DNA of 34,502 bases from JAJUFS01 sp036381175 (GCA_036381175.1 DASVDI010000033.1:1-34502); one strand, 5' to 3'. Positions 8,518-17,689 are shown, counted from the stretch's first letter. Made by a program: numbers and translations. Notes: a model not told the origin generated them from the letters alone.

Positions 8518-9266
8518 AACGGCGGGTCGTGAAATTCGCGGCGCTCGCCGCCGGCGTTTACCTCATCGGCCTGATCGCACTCTTTCCGGCATCGCTCGCC
8601 GTGCGCTGGTTTGTTCCGAGCATGCCAGGCATCACGCTTGGTGCTGCCGACGGCACCGTCTGGAATGGACACATCGCAGCAATTTCCTACCGCGGCTGGA
8701 ATCTCGGTGCGGCAGAATGGTCGCTCGAACCGCTGGCGCTGTTCAGTCTCGCCATCGGCGCCGATGTCCAGCTTGAACGGCCGAACCGCGGCCCGCTCGC
8801 GGCAAATGTGCGCATTACCACTTCGAGCATGGAATTCACTGCGCTTCGCGGCGCGGTCACGCTGGCGGAACTCGCGCGCGCGGGCATGCTGCCGGCAAAT
8901 GTCGCGAGCGGCGAAATCATCCTGAATCTTGCGCGGCTGGAAGTTGTGAACGATCTGCCGGTCGCAGCTGATGGTGTAATCGGCCTGGTCGATTTGCGCA
9001 GCACGCTGCTGCCGGGTGTTCCGCTCGGCAATTACGAGGCCGACATCGAAACCACCGATGCGGGCATCAGCGCGACGTTTCGAGAGCTCGAAGCGCCGCT
9101 CGATATCGCAGGCCAGGCAGAAGTGAAACCGAATGGCAGTTACACGGTGACCGGCACGATCACGCCCACGCCACAAACGCCCGAGTCCTTGCGGCGCGGA
9201 TTGATGCTGCTGGGACAGCCCGATGCATCGGGACGGTATGAATTCAGTTTCAGCGGGACGATGTAG
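8514..9266 (+). CDS. gspN: T2SS protein GspN
   Basis: Accessory T2SS protein of 250 residues with an N-terminal membrane anchor (about residues 8-30) and a periplasmic beta-rich domain. Family features include LGAADGTVWNGHIAAI and YTVTGTITPTPQTPESLRRGL, the latter resembling the C-terminal GspN pattern. The start is GTG at 8514-8516, overlapping the gspM stop (GTGA). GspN is absent from many T2SS loci and its exact function is unsettled. The TAG stop is embedded in the first bases of a palindromic repeat that likely ends the transcript. Confidence 0.9.
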   Translation: MKRRVVKFAALAAGVYLIGLIALFPASLAVRWFVPSMPGITLGAADGTVWNGHIAAISYRGWNLGAAEWSLEPLALFSLAIGADVQLERPNRGPLAANVRITTSSMEFTALRGAVTLAELARAGMLPANVASGEIILNLARLEVVNDLPVAADGVIGLVDLRSTLLPGVPLGNYEADIETTDAGISATFRELEAPLDIAGQAEVKPNGSYTVTGTITPTPQTPESLRRGLMLLGQPDASGRYEFSFSGTM

Positions 9267-9319
9267 GAGCACCTTCAGGCGCGAATTCAACAATGTTCGC
9301 GCCTGAAGGCGCTCCTGCG
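9263..9319. repeat. REP-like palindrome after gspN, likely bidirectional terminator
   Basis: Two arms of about 20 bases (9267-9286 and 9297-9316) pair with one mismatch around a 10-base loop. The element begins TGTAGGAGC, a hallmark of dispersed palindromes seen in several gammaproteobacterial genomes, and includes the TAG stop of gspN. It lies between convergent operons (gspN and the M42 peptidase), where such repeats commonly sit. A second, different palindrome with related flanks lies at 24655-24689. Confidence 0.75.
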
Positions 9320-9325
9320 GCTCTT

Positions 9326-10447
9326 CTACTCTTCCAATCCCTCCTGCTGCTGGGGGAATCCTTCCAGCGGCGCAAGTTCCTCGCGATCACGACGGAATGT
9401 CGGCTCGGACAGCATGTACGCGATCAATAATTTTCCGAGCGCTTCCAGCGTCTGCACATGGCAGCGCTCCCAGCCGTGCGTCGCGTCCGTGCCGAAGCAG
9501 GCGAGCGCCGTGCGGATGTCGTTGCCGGCTTCGATGGCCGACGCGCTGTCGGAATGGTAGTAACGAAAAACATCACGCGTATGAAAAATATCGTTCTTCT
9601 CGCAAAGCTCGATCAGCTTGTGCGTGAGGTGATAATCGAACGGGCCGTCCGAATCCTGCATGGCGATCGTCACGCCGCGTTCGGAAGTGTTCTGGATCGG
9701 TGCAATGGTGGCCGTATCAAGCGTGACCATTTCCGCAACGTCCTTGTGCAGCACATGCGATGCGCCCGAGCCGACTTCCTCGCTCACCGTGAATAACAGG
9801 TGCGCGTTCACCGGCATCTCCTTGCCGCTTTCCAGTACTGCCTTCGTCGCCGCGAGCAGCACGGCAACGCCGGCCTTGTCATCGAGATGGCGCGAGTTCA
9901 CGTAACCTGAATCGGTGATTTCCGGTTGCGGATCGACGGCAATGAAATCGCCGACGTGAATGCCGAGCCTGCCGAGATCGACGCGCGTCTCTGCATGCTC
10001 ATCGACACGCACTTCGATGTGCTCCCACGATACCGGCTGCGTATCGACTTCAGCACCGTAAGTATGTCCCGAGGCCAACAGCGGCAAGATCGTGCCGCGA
10101 TAGCGCCGCTCCTGCGTGAAGATGGTGACGCGTGCACCTTCCGCGAAACGGCTCGACCACGTGCCGATGGATGAGATCGACAAACGACCGTTGTCCTTCA
10201 ACCGCTTCACGATGCAACCGATGGTATCGAGGTGCGCAACGATGGCGCGATCGGGGCTGGAATCGCGGCCGCTCAGATTCGCGCGAATCGCACCGCGGCG
10301 GGTCAGACTGAAGGGAACGCCAAGGTCTTCGAGCTGCTCGCCGGTGTAATGCACGATCTCGTCAGTGAAACCCGTCGGACTCGGAATCCTGAGAAGATCC
10401 AGCATGACGCGCCGGACGTAGCGCATGTCCAGTTCCGGCAAGCTCAC
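9326..10447 (-). CDS. M42-family peptidase of the NAGGN osmoprotectant cluster
   Basis: A 373-residue zinc metallopeptidase of the M42/M20 clan. Metal-site motifs are AHLDTIG (His72, Asp74), SRHLDDKAG (Asp189/Asp190), SEEVGSG (Glu223/Glu224) and Asp244 in VTLDTATI. Proteins of this subfamily are found next to N-acetylglutaminylglutamine amide genes; the substrate is not established, and turnover of the dipeptide osmolyte or a precursor is an inference. The start is GTG at 10445-10447, overlapping the stop of the synthetase gene (GTGA), so it is the third gene of a coupled operon. Confidence 0.9.
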   Translation of the reverse strand: MSLPELDMRYVRRVMLDLLRIPSPTGFTDEIVHYTGEQLEDLGVPFSLTRRGAIRANLSGRDSSPDRAIVAHLDTIGCIVKRLKDNGRLSISSIGTWSSRFAEGARVTIFTQERRYRGTILPLLASGHTYGAEVDTQPVSWEHIEVRVDEHAETRVDLGRLGIHVGDFIAVDPQPEITDSGYVNSRHLDDKAGVAVLLAATKAVLESGKEMPVNAHLLFTVSEEVGSGASHVLHKDVAEMVTLDTATIAPIQNTSERGVTIAMQDSDGPFDYHLTHKLIELCEKNDIFHTRDVFRYYHSDSASAIEAGNDIRTALACFGTDATHGWERCHVQTLEALGKLLIAYMLSEPTFRRDREELAPLEGFPQQQEGLEE

Positions 10448-12201
10448 GTCTTGTCCTTCGCGTTCAGTGTCTGCGGAAACAGGAGATCAATGAATCGCTC
10501 CGCGGTCGGTTGCGGTTCGTGGTTGGCAAGACCGGGACGCTCATTGGCTTCGAGAATCACGTACTCGTCGCTGTCGATTGATGGCACAAGAAAATCCAGC
10601 CCGACAACGGGAATGTCGAGCGTGCGCGCGGCACGCTCCGCCGCCTGGCGGTATGTGTCGCTGATCTTCGCAGTCACATCATGAATCGTGCCGCCGGTAT
10701 GCAGATTGGCCGCCTTGCGCACGAGCAACGTCTCGCCTTCCGGCAATACATCATCAAGCCCGTAACCCGCTCGCGCGACAAACCGCTGCGTTTCGTCGTC
10801 CATAGGCACGTGGCTTTCACCGTGTGTCGCCGCCGCGCGACGGCGGCTTTGCTTGCCGATCAGCTCACGCACGGTGTGACGTCCCGTGCCGATCACTTCC
10901 GGTGGTTTGCGAATGGCGGCGGCCACCAGCTTGCAATCGATGACAACAAGGCGGAGATCCAGACCTTCGACAAATTGTTCCAGCACGACTTCATCCGCGA
11001 ATCGTCGCGCCTGCTCGATTGCTGCGCGCATTTCACGCGCATCGCGAATTCCTACGCTGACACCGCGGCCCTGCTCACCGCGCACGGGCTTGACGACAAT
11101 CTCGTGATGCCGTTCGAGAAACTCGCGGTTCTCCTTGTCCGTTCCCGCTTTCATCTGCGCGGCGACCTTCAATCCCGATGCCGCAAGCAAGCGACTGGTA
11201 ACGAGCTTGTTGTCGCAGCGGCTCATCGCCACGGCGTTCGTCAGCTCGGAAAGTGATTCGCGGCAGACAATGGTTCGTCCGCCAAAGGTGAGTTCGAAAT
11301 AGCCCTGCTCGACATCCAGCACTTTCACTGAAATGCCGCGCCGGCGCGCTTCGTTCACGATGATCGCCGCGTAAGCGTTCAACTTCGTCTCGGGCGCGGG
11401 CCCGGTGTAAAGGCGTTCGTTGATGACGTTTTTTTTCTTCAGGCAGAAAACCGGCACGCGCACGAAACCGAGCTTTTCGTACAAGGCAATCGCCTGCGTG
11501 TTGTCGTGCATGACGGACAGATCCATGAATGCACGGCCACGCGCCTGGTAGTGATCCGCGAGTTGCGCGACCAGCGCCTGGCCGATACCCGGGTGCGCCG
11601 CCTGCGGATCGACCGCAAGGCACCACAGGCTGCTGCCGTCTTCGGGATCATCGAAGGCATCAACGTGATCGACACCCGTGACCGTGCCGATGATCGTGCC
11701 GTCAACAACATCTTCGGCAACGAAATACGTCAGCGTGCGCGACAAGCGGTTCTGCCAGACGAAGGAAGGATCGATGTCCACCATGTGCCGTTGCGCGAAC
11801 AAACGGTTGATCGCCTCGGCGTCACCGCGCGTGCGCAACTTGCGAACGCGAAAACTTTTCGACTGCTCTCGGCTGGAGCGCCAGTTGAACATCCACAAGC
11901 GGAAAGTGTTCGACGGATCGAGAAATAACTCCTGCGGCGCAAGGGAAAGCACGACATGTGGATCACGGAGATACAGCGCGATATCGCGTTGCCCCGGACG
12001 TTCCTCGCAAAGTTCGTCAGCAAGCTTCTTGTTGCTGGTAAAGGTGTGCGCGAACAGCAAGCGGCCCCAGCCGCATTCCACGACGACATCGTGGCGCAGC
12101 GCCTGTTCGGCCTGCTTGTCGGCGCGAATGCCGAACGGGCTCAGCGACGGCGACGAGCCGCGCTTGAACCGTTGTCCATATTCCTGCTTGCGTGTCGGCA
12201 T
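10444..12201 (-). CDS. ngg: N-acetylglutaminylglutamine synthetase (GNAT + ATP-grasp)
   Basis: A 585-residue two-domain enzyme that makes the N-acetylated glutamine dipeptide. An N-terminal GNAT acetyltransferase domain at about 115-265 carries the acetyl-CoA loop (HPGIGQALVAQL) and ALYEKLGFVRVPVF. A C-terminal ATP-grasp ligase at about 290-580 has VVKPVRGEQGRGVSVGI and the metal-binding end VILEANERPGL. This fusion is characteristic of Ngg. It lies 18 bases after asnO and overlaps the peptidase gene. The whole domain order appears intact. Confidence 0.94.
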   Translation of the reverse strand: MPTRKQEYGQRFKRGSSPSLSPFGIRADKQAEQALRHDVVVECGWGRLLFAHTFTSNKKLADELCEERPGQRDIALYLRDPHVVLSLAPQELFLDPSNTFRLWMFNWRSSREQSKSFRVRKLRTRGDAEAINRLFAQRHMVDIDPSFVWQNRLSRTLTYFVAEDVVDGTIIGTVTGVDHVDAFDDPEDGSSLWCLAVDPQAAHPGIGQALVAQLADHYQARGRAFMDLSVMHDNTQAIALYEKLGFVRVPVFCLKKKNVINERLYTGPAPETKLNAYAAIIVNEARRRGISVKVLDVEQGYFELTFGGRTIVCRESLSELTNAVAMSRCDNKLVTSRLLAASGLKVAAQMKAGTDKENREFLERHHEIVVKPVRGEQGRGVSVGIRDAREMRAAIEQARRFADEVVLEQFVEGLDLRLVVIDCKLVAAAIRKPPEVIGTGRHTVRELIGKQSRRRAAATHGESHVPMDDETQRFVARAGYGLDDVLPEGETLLVRKAANLHTGGTIHDVTAKISDTYRQAAERAARTLDIPVVGLDFLVPSIDSDEYVILEANERPGLANHEPQPTAERFIDLLFPQTLNAKDKT

Positions 12202-12219
12202 ATCGATACCGCCGTGGGT

Positions 12220-13992
12220 TCAGATATTGTTGGTTTGCAGCCAGTATTCCAGCAGCGCGACCTGCCATAACTTGGAGCCGCCAAGCCGCGTGATGTGTTC
12301 CTCGGGATTCGCCAGCAGTTCGTCAACGTACTCCTGGCGAAAGATTCCACGTTCGCGCGCAACTGCGTTGTCGAGAATGTCGTGAACGAAATCGCGGTAC
12401 TCGCCGCGGATGTATTTCAATGCCGGCACCGGGAAATAACCTTTCGGCCGGTCGATCACATCCTTGGGAATGATCCTGCGCGCCGCTTCCTTGAGAACAT
12501 GCTTGCCGCCGGACGCCACCTTGAATTTCGCCGGCACCGATGCCGCCAGTTCGACAAGCTCGTGATCCAGGAACGGCACGCGTGCTTCCAGGCCAAAGGC
12601 CATCGTCATGTTATCGACCCGTTTCACGGGATCGTCCACGAGCATCACTGTGGTATCCAGCCGCAATGCCTTGTCGATCGCCGCCGGCGCTCCCGGCATT
12701 GCGAAATGTCTTTCGACAAATTCGCGGCTGTAATTTTCCTGCAGGTAGTCGGTGTTGATCGCCTGCGCCATTTCGTTCGCGTCGCGGTCGGAAAACAATC
12801 GCCAATAATCCTCAACACCGGCATTTGCTTCCATCAGCGGCGGATACCAGTGGTAACCGCCAAAGACTTCATCGGCGCCCTGCCCGCTTTGCACGACTTT
12901 CAACTGCCTGGATACTTCGCGCGACAACAAATAGAAGCCGACCGCATCGTGGCTTACCATCGGTTCCGACATCGCTGCCACGCAATCCGGCAAAACCGGT
13001 AGCAGCTCATCGGAGCTGACATGAATGCGGTGATGCCGTGTGCCGAATCGCTTCGCAACAATGTCCGAGTAATCGAACTCGTCGCCTTTCTCGTCGCCGA
13101 CACTTTCAAAACCCACCGAGAATGTTCGCAAGCCCTGCTGGCCGGCTTCCGCGAGCAATCCGGTTATGAGACTGGAATCGAGACCGCCGGAAAGCAGCAC
13201 GCCGACATCGACGTCGGCAACCAGTCGTCGTTGCACCGCAAGGCGCAATCCCGCCAGTACTTTTTCCTGCCAGTCTTCAAAGGAAAGTTTTTCGCGGTTC
13301 TCTTCCGCTGGATATTCCAGTTTCCAGAATGTTTCCTGGCGGCGCGTACCGTCGGGCTGGATCATCATCCACGTTGCGGGCGGCAGCTTGCGTACGCCAC
13401 GGACGATCGTGTTCGGCGCGGGTACGACAGCGTGAAAACTCATGTAGTGATGCAACGCGACGGGATCGATGTTTGTATCGATGTCGCCCGCCTCGAGCAG
13501 CGCCGGCAAGCTCGATGCGAAACGGATGCCCTGGTCGATTTCGGAAAAATACAGCGGCTTGATGCCGAGCCTGTCGCGCGCGGCGAATGCACGGCCCGAA
13601 TCGCGCTCCCAGATCACGAAGGCGAACATGCCGTTGAAGCGCCGCACGCAGTCCGGCCCCCATTCACGGTAGGCGCGCAGAATGACTTCCGTGTCGCCGT
13701 CGGAGAAAAACGCGTGGCCTTTCGATTCGAGTTCGCGGCGAATGTCGCGATGGTTGTAGATGCAGCCGTTGAAAACGATGCCGAGACCTGCGGCAGGATC
13801 GAACATCGGCTGCGCGGCGCGATCGCTGAGATCAATGACTTTCAGGCGCCGATGACCGAAAGCAAATTGTTCGAGTGCGTACATGCCGGCGCCATCGGGA
13901 CCGCGCTCGCACATGCGCGACATCATTGCGGATATCGCGCGGGGTTCTGCACGGCGCTGGTTGAATCGGATTTCTCCGGCAATTCCACACAT
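12220..13992 (-). CDS. asnO: N-acetylglutaminylglutamine amidotransferase
   Basis: Asparagine-synthetase-like enzyme of 590 residues that amidates the dipeptide to give NAGGN, a compatible solute made under osmotic stress. It has a class II glutaminase domain with nucleophile Cys2 (MCGIAGEIRF) and a synthetase domain with the ATP pyrophosphatase loop SGGLDSS at 268-274. The start is fixed by Cys2. The best Shine-Dalgarno sequence (AGGAGG) is 19 bases upstream, farther than normal, and a TAA stands in frame between, so no earlier start is possible. First gene of the operon; a 214-base gap lies upstream. Confidence 0.94.
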   Translation of the reverse strand: MCGIAGEIRFNQRRAEPRAISAMMSRMCERGPDGAGMYALEQFAFGHRRLKVIDLSDRAAQPMFDPAAGLGIVFNGCIYNHRDIRRELESKGHAFFSDGDTEVILRAYREWGPDCVRRFNGMFAFVIWERDSGRAFAARDRLGIKPLYFSEIDQGIRFASSLPALLEAGDIDTNIDPVALHHYMSFHAVVPAPNTIVRGVRKLPPATWMMIQPDGTRRQETFWKLEYPAEENREKLSFEDWQEKVLAGLRLAVQRRLVADVDVGVLLSGGLDSSLITGLLAEAGQQGLRTFSVGFESVGDEKGDEFDYSDIVAKRFGTRHHRIHVSSDELLPVLPDCVAAMSEPMVSHDAVGFYLLSREVSRQLKVVQSGQGADEVFGGYHWYPPLMEANAGVEDYWRLFSDRDANEMAQAINTDYLQENYSREFVERHFAMPGAPAAIDKALRLDTTVMLVDDPVKRVDNMTMAFGLEARVPFLDHELVELAASVPAKFKVASGGKHVLKEAARRIIPKDVIDRPKGYFPVPALKYIRGEYRDFVHDILDNAVARERGIFRQEYVDELLANPEEHITRLGGSKLWQVALLEYWLQTNNI

Positions 13993-14139
13993 GACTGCGG
14001 TCGGGCTTTATCCTCCTGCTTCTGCAACCCCGCAAAAGAAATATGTTCAATGAATTTGCGGCGTCATTAACAGCTTAGCACACGAGGAGTGCCTACTTTT
14101 TCGCAAGCGCGAATGCGGTTGCGAAGATCAATGGAAGGG

Positions 14140-14191
14140 TTAACCGGGATTTTTCAGAATTTACAGGATCATGTTTTTACTTTGATCCTGT
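14140..14191. repeat. Degenerate AATCCTG-type repeat with a hairpin
   Basis: Positions 14140-14171 carry a diverged, inverted copy of the AATCCTG-rich element seen at 24702-24727; the shared core is CTGAAAAATCC. Its end forms a 9-bp perfect stem (14163-14171 with 14183-14191, 11-base loop) just past the diguanylate cyclase stop, which could serve as its terminator. The rest of the 214-base gap between the cyclase and asnO shows no gene. Confidence 0.55.
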
Positions 14192-14206
14192 CTGTGTTGT
14201 CGCGCT

Positions 14207-17200
14207 TCACTTCTCCGCAACAACAACCTTGTTGCGTCCCGCGCGCTTGGCTTCGTAAAGCGCCATGTCGGCACGATTGACCAGTGAGGGAAGATCGGGC
14301 GTGTTCTCCGTGGCGACAGCGACACCAACGCTGACAGTCACTTCCACTTCGCCCTTGTGCGTATCAAGATGAATGCTTTCGATGCTCTTGCGCAGGCGAT
14401 CAGCAACGTCAGCCGCGACGTTCATCGGCGTTTCCGGCAGCATAATGACGAAGTCCTCGCCACCATAGCGCCCGATGATGTCGAAATGACGCAAGCTGTT
14501 GCGACAGCAGTTGGCGACGATCTTCAACGCACGATCGCCGATTTCGCGGCCGTAGGTGTCATTGACGGTCTTGAAGTTGTCGGCGTCCAGCAGGATCAGC
14601 GAGACATCGCGGCCATAGCGCTTGCTGCGTGCGAACTCCAGTTCGGCAAGTTCAAAGAAATAGCGGCGATTGTGAACCTGCGTCAGCGTGTCAGTAGTTG
14701 CGAGGTTCTGCACTTCCGCGAACAGTCGCGCGTTGTCGATCGCCACCAGCGCCTGTGTGAGGAACGCGGAAACGATGTCGCGCTCCTGCTCGGAAAACGG
14801 CGGTGCATCACGACCAATGAGCAACAGCGCAAATTCGTCCGCGCGGGAGTACGCCGGCACCGCGAGAAACTGAGCGGCGGATTCCATTCCATCCTGCATC
14901 GCCGGCGCCTGGAGGTCGTCACGCGTAACGGTTCGCGCGCTGCGCCCATGGCGCATCTCCGCGAAGAAACGCGAGCATTCCGCCGGCATCGACTGCAGCA
15001 TTTTCATTTGTTCGTCGCGCACGCCTTTCGCGCCGGCGACATGAATCTCCACACCCTGTTCGACAAACAGCACGGCCTTGCGGAAGGCGACCATGGTGCG
15101 CAGGTTTTCCAGCAATTCTTCCGCGACCTGGCGCCCGTCCAGTGACGAGGCAAGTGCCTGCGTCAATTGTTGCAAGGTTTCTGCCCACTGGCGCTTCTGC
15201 CGCGCATTCTCGAGCTGATGTTTTTCGGCAACACGCACAAAATGAAAACGCAACGCCATCGACAACAAGCCGAGCGCAAGCAACACGTACAAGGCGTACG
15301 CCCACCACGTCTGCCACGGCGGCGGTGCGATCTCGATCACGAGCCGCGCTTCACTTTCGGACCAGACGCCATGGCGGTTGGCACCCTGCACGCGCAGAAG
15401 GTATTGACCGGGATCGAGGTTGGTGTACGTGACGTGATTGTGTCCGACAATGTCCAGCCATTGCCCGTCGAACCCTTCAAGCCGGTAACGAAAACGGTTC
15501 TTCGATGGTGCGGCGAAATCGAACGCCGCGAATTCAAAACCGATCACGCTGTCCTGCCATGACAATGACAGCGATTCGCGCGCATGAACCGGACGGTCGA
15601 GCGCAACCTGCTTGTTGAATTTGAAGAATTTCGTGATCGCGACGGCGGGCGGTTCCGTGTTGTAGACAATCTCCGAAGGATGGAAGGCAGTAAAGCCGTT
15701 GATACCGCCGAAGAACATTTCACCCGACGGACTGCGAAATCTTGCAGCGGCGTTGAACTCGTTCGCCTGCAAGCCATCACTCGCGTAGTACAGGTGCACG
15801 TCGCCGGTAACGGGATCGTATTCGGCAAGGCCCTTGTTCGTGCCGATCCACAAATCGCCTTCGCCATCTTCAAGCAGGCTGTAGATGGTGTTGTTCGGCA
15901 AACCCTGTTCGATGCCGATGCGTTTCACGCTGCCATCAGGGCGAATCCGGGTGAGCTGGTAATCGGTCGCAACCCACAGCGTGCCGTCTCGCGTCTCAAG
16001 CACATCGATAACAAACGGATGCGAAAGCGTATCCGGCGCGGTATACGATTCGACGAAACTTTCGCTGTCCGGATCGAAACGCACGACACCGTTTTCTGTA
16101 CCAAGCCACCAGCCACCAGCGCGCGCGGATGTCGCAGCCGTAAAGAAATTTGCCGAATCGCCGGCACCCTCGCGCATGAACTGCCGGTACTCGCCGGTTT
16201 GCGGATCCAGCCGGAAGAAACCTTCGCCCGTGCCTGCCCAGATGTCACCGTCCCTCGCAATCAGGAAGCTGACCGAGTTGGCGTAATAGGCGTTGTCCAC
16301 GCCTTCCGTGAAATAAAACCGCTTGAATTCTCCGCTCCCGGAATCCAGGAGATTGATGCCATCAAGCGTTGCTGCCCAGATGCGGCCTTGCGCATCCTCG
16401 ATCACGTCGAATACGTAGGCGGATGAAATGGAATGTTCATCTTCGGGATCGTGCAGGTAGTGCGTATATTCGCCGCGCTCGCGATCAAGACGGCTCAAAC
16501 CGCCGTCACTCGCAATCCACAGATCACCCTCGCGATCCTCGATCACCGACCACACGACACGATTCGGCAAACTGTTCGGATCGTCTTTTCGATAACGGAA
16601 ATGCCGGAAGGCACGCGTGGCGGGATTGAACGTGTTCACGCCACCGGTTTCGGTGCCGAACCAGACAATGCCTGTGCGATCTTCCATGAGGGAAAGTACG
16701 ACATCATCTGAAAGGCTCCAGCGATCCGCCGGATCGTGGCGATACTGGCGGAAAGTTTCGGACTCGCCATTGCGCCAATAGATGCCGGAACCGAAGCGCG
16801 ACGCCCAGATCTCGCCGGTGGACGTTGCGAGCAAGCGGCTGAGGTAGATGTGGCTATCGGCCGGCAGCCCGAAGTCCTCGGGACCGGAATGCGCGATCAA
16901 CTCGCGCTCGCCATCAAGCTGGTGCAGACCGGTGCGCGTCGCCACCAGCAGATCGCCGTTGGCGGTTTCCTCCAGCGCGAGAATGCTGTGGCCATGAAAT
17001 GCGGCGTAATCCGGATCACCGGAACGAAACAGGCTGAAACGGCGCGTTGCCTCATCGAACACGAACAAGCCATTGATGGCCGCGACCCAGGTCGTGCCCT
17101 GGCTGTCCACAAAAATTGACCAGACTTCCTCGGTGACGAGCCCCGTGGCCTCGCCGCTCGGAAAACGCGTGACCGCGCCCGATGCAGGATCGAGCAAATC

Positions 17201-17689
17201 CAGGCCCTTGTCGGTCAGAACCCAGACCGTGCCGTCGGGGTTGATTGCGAGCCGGTAAACGAAATCGCTGCGCAGCGATTGCGCGGCTTCCCCATGACGA
17301 AAATGTGTGAACACGCCGGTGGAAAGCGCCAGGCGTGAAACGCCGCCGCCGTAAGTGCCGATCCAGAGATTGCCGTTCCCGTCGACCCCAAGCGCCTGCA
17401 CGCTGTCGGATTGCAAACCGGTCAGGACGCCCGGGCGCGCCTGGTAAAGCACCATTTCGTAACCGTCAAAACGGTGCAGTCCGTCGTCGGTGCCAAGCCA
17501 GATGAAACCGCGATGATCCTGGACCATGACCTGGACGGTGTTCTGGGCCAGCCCGTCTTCCTGGGAGTAGTGGTGAAAACGCAGCCCTTCGCCGGGTTGC
17601 CCGGCTGCGACAGGCCCGGCAAGCCACGGCAATGCCAGGCAGAAAGCCAGCCGGACGAATGTTGTCTTGCCGAATGCAAATTGCCGCAC
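14207..17689 (-). CDS. Two-component-type beta-propeller sensor with GAF-like and diguanylate cyclase domains
   Basis: About 1160 residues. A signal peptide (residues 1-30, ending GPVAAGQ) is followed by some 14 propeller repeats of the form IW-GT--GL up to about residue 690, a Y_Y_Y domain (RYRLEGFDGQWLDI), one transmembrane helix at about 796-815, a GAF-like region at about 846-990, and a GGDEF domain to the end. The cyclase motif reads GGEDF (1076-1080), with DADNFKTVNDTYG for metal and substrate binding and an intact RxxD inhibitory site (RHFD) five residues before. It should make cyclic di-GMP in response to a periplasmic signal. The GTG start at 17687-17689 has an AGGGGGGGAG ribosome binding site; an ATG 18 codons upstream would spoil the signal peptide. 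Confidence 0.9.
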   Translation of the reverse strand: MRQFAFGKTTFVRLAFCLALPWLAGPVAAGQPGEGLRFHHYSQEDGLAQNTVQVMVQDHRGFIWLGTDDGLHRFDGYEMVLYQARPGVLTGLQSDSVQALGVDGNGNLWIGTYGGGVSRLALSTGVFTHFRHGEAAQSLRSDFVYRLAINPDGTVWVLTDKGLDLLDPASGAVTRFPSGEATGLVTEEVWSIFVDSQGTTWVAAINGLFVFDEATRRFSLFRSGDPDYAAFHGHSILALEETANGDLLVATRTGLHQLDGERELIAHSGPEDFGLPADSHIYLSRLLATSTGEIWASRFGSGIYWRNGESETFRQYRHDPADRWSLSDDVVLSLMEDRTGIVWFGTETGGVNTFNPATRAFRHFRYRKDDPNSLPNRVVWSVIEDREGDLWIASDGGLSRLDRERGEYTHYLHDPEDEHSISSAYVFDVIEDAQGRIWAATLDGINLLDSGSGEFKRFYFTEGVDNAYYANSVSFLIARDGDIWAGTGEGFFRLDPQTGEYRQFMREGAGDSANFFTAATSARAGGWWLGTENGVVRFDPDSESFVESYTAPDTLSHPFVIDVLETRDGTLWVATDYQLTRIRPDGSVKRIGIEQGLPNNTIYSLLEDGEGDLWIGTNKGLAEYDPVTGDVHLYYASDGLQANEFNAAARFRSPSGEMFFGGINGFTAFHPSEIVYNTEPPAVAITKFFKFNKQVALDRPVHARESLSLSWQDSVIGFEFAAFDFAAPSKNRFRYRLEGFDGQWLDIVGHNHVTYTNLDPGQYLLRVQGANRHGVWSESEARLVIEIAPPPWQTWWAYALYVLLALGLLSMALRFHFVRVAEKHQLENARQKRQWAETLQQLTQALASSLDGRQVAEELLENLRTMVAFRKAVLFVEQGVEIHVAGAKGVRDEQMKMLQSMPAECSRFFAEMRHGRSARTVTRDDLQAPAMQDGMESAAQFLAVPAYSRADEFALLLIGRDAPPFSEQERDIVSAFLTQALVAIDNARLFAEVQNLATTDTLTQVHNRRYFFELAELEFARSKRYGRDVSLILLDADNFKTVNDTYGREIGDRALKIVANCCRNSLRHFDIIGRYGGEDFVIMLPETPMNVAADVADRLRKSIESIHLDTHKGEVEVTVSVGVAVATENTPDLPSLVNRADMALYEAKRAGRNKVVVAEK

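Noticed and set aside
14101..14124. Inverted repeat TCGCAA/TTGCGA upstream of asnO
   Set aside because: Arms are only 6 bases around a 12-base spacer and no T tract follows on the minus strand; likely chance.
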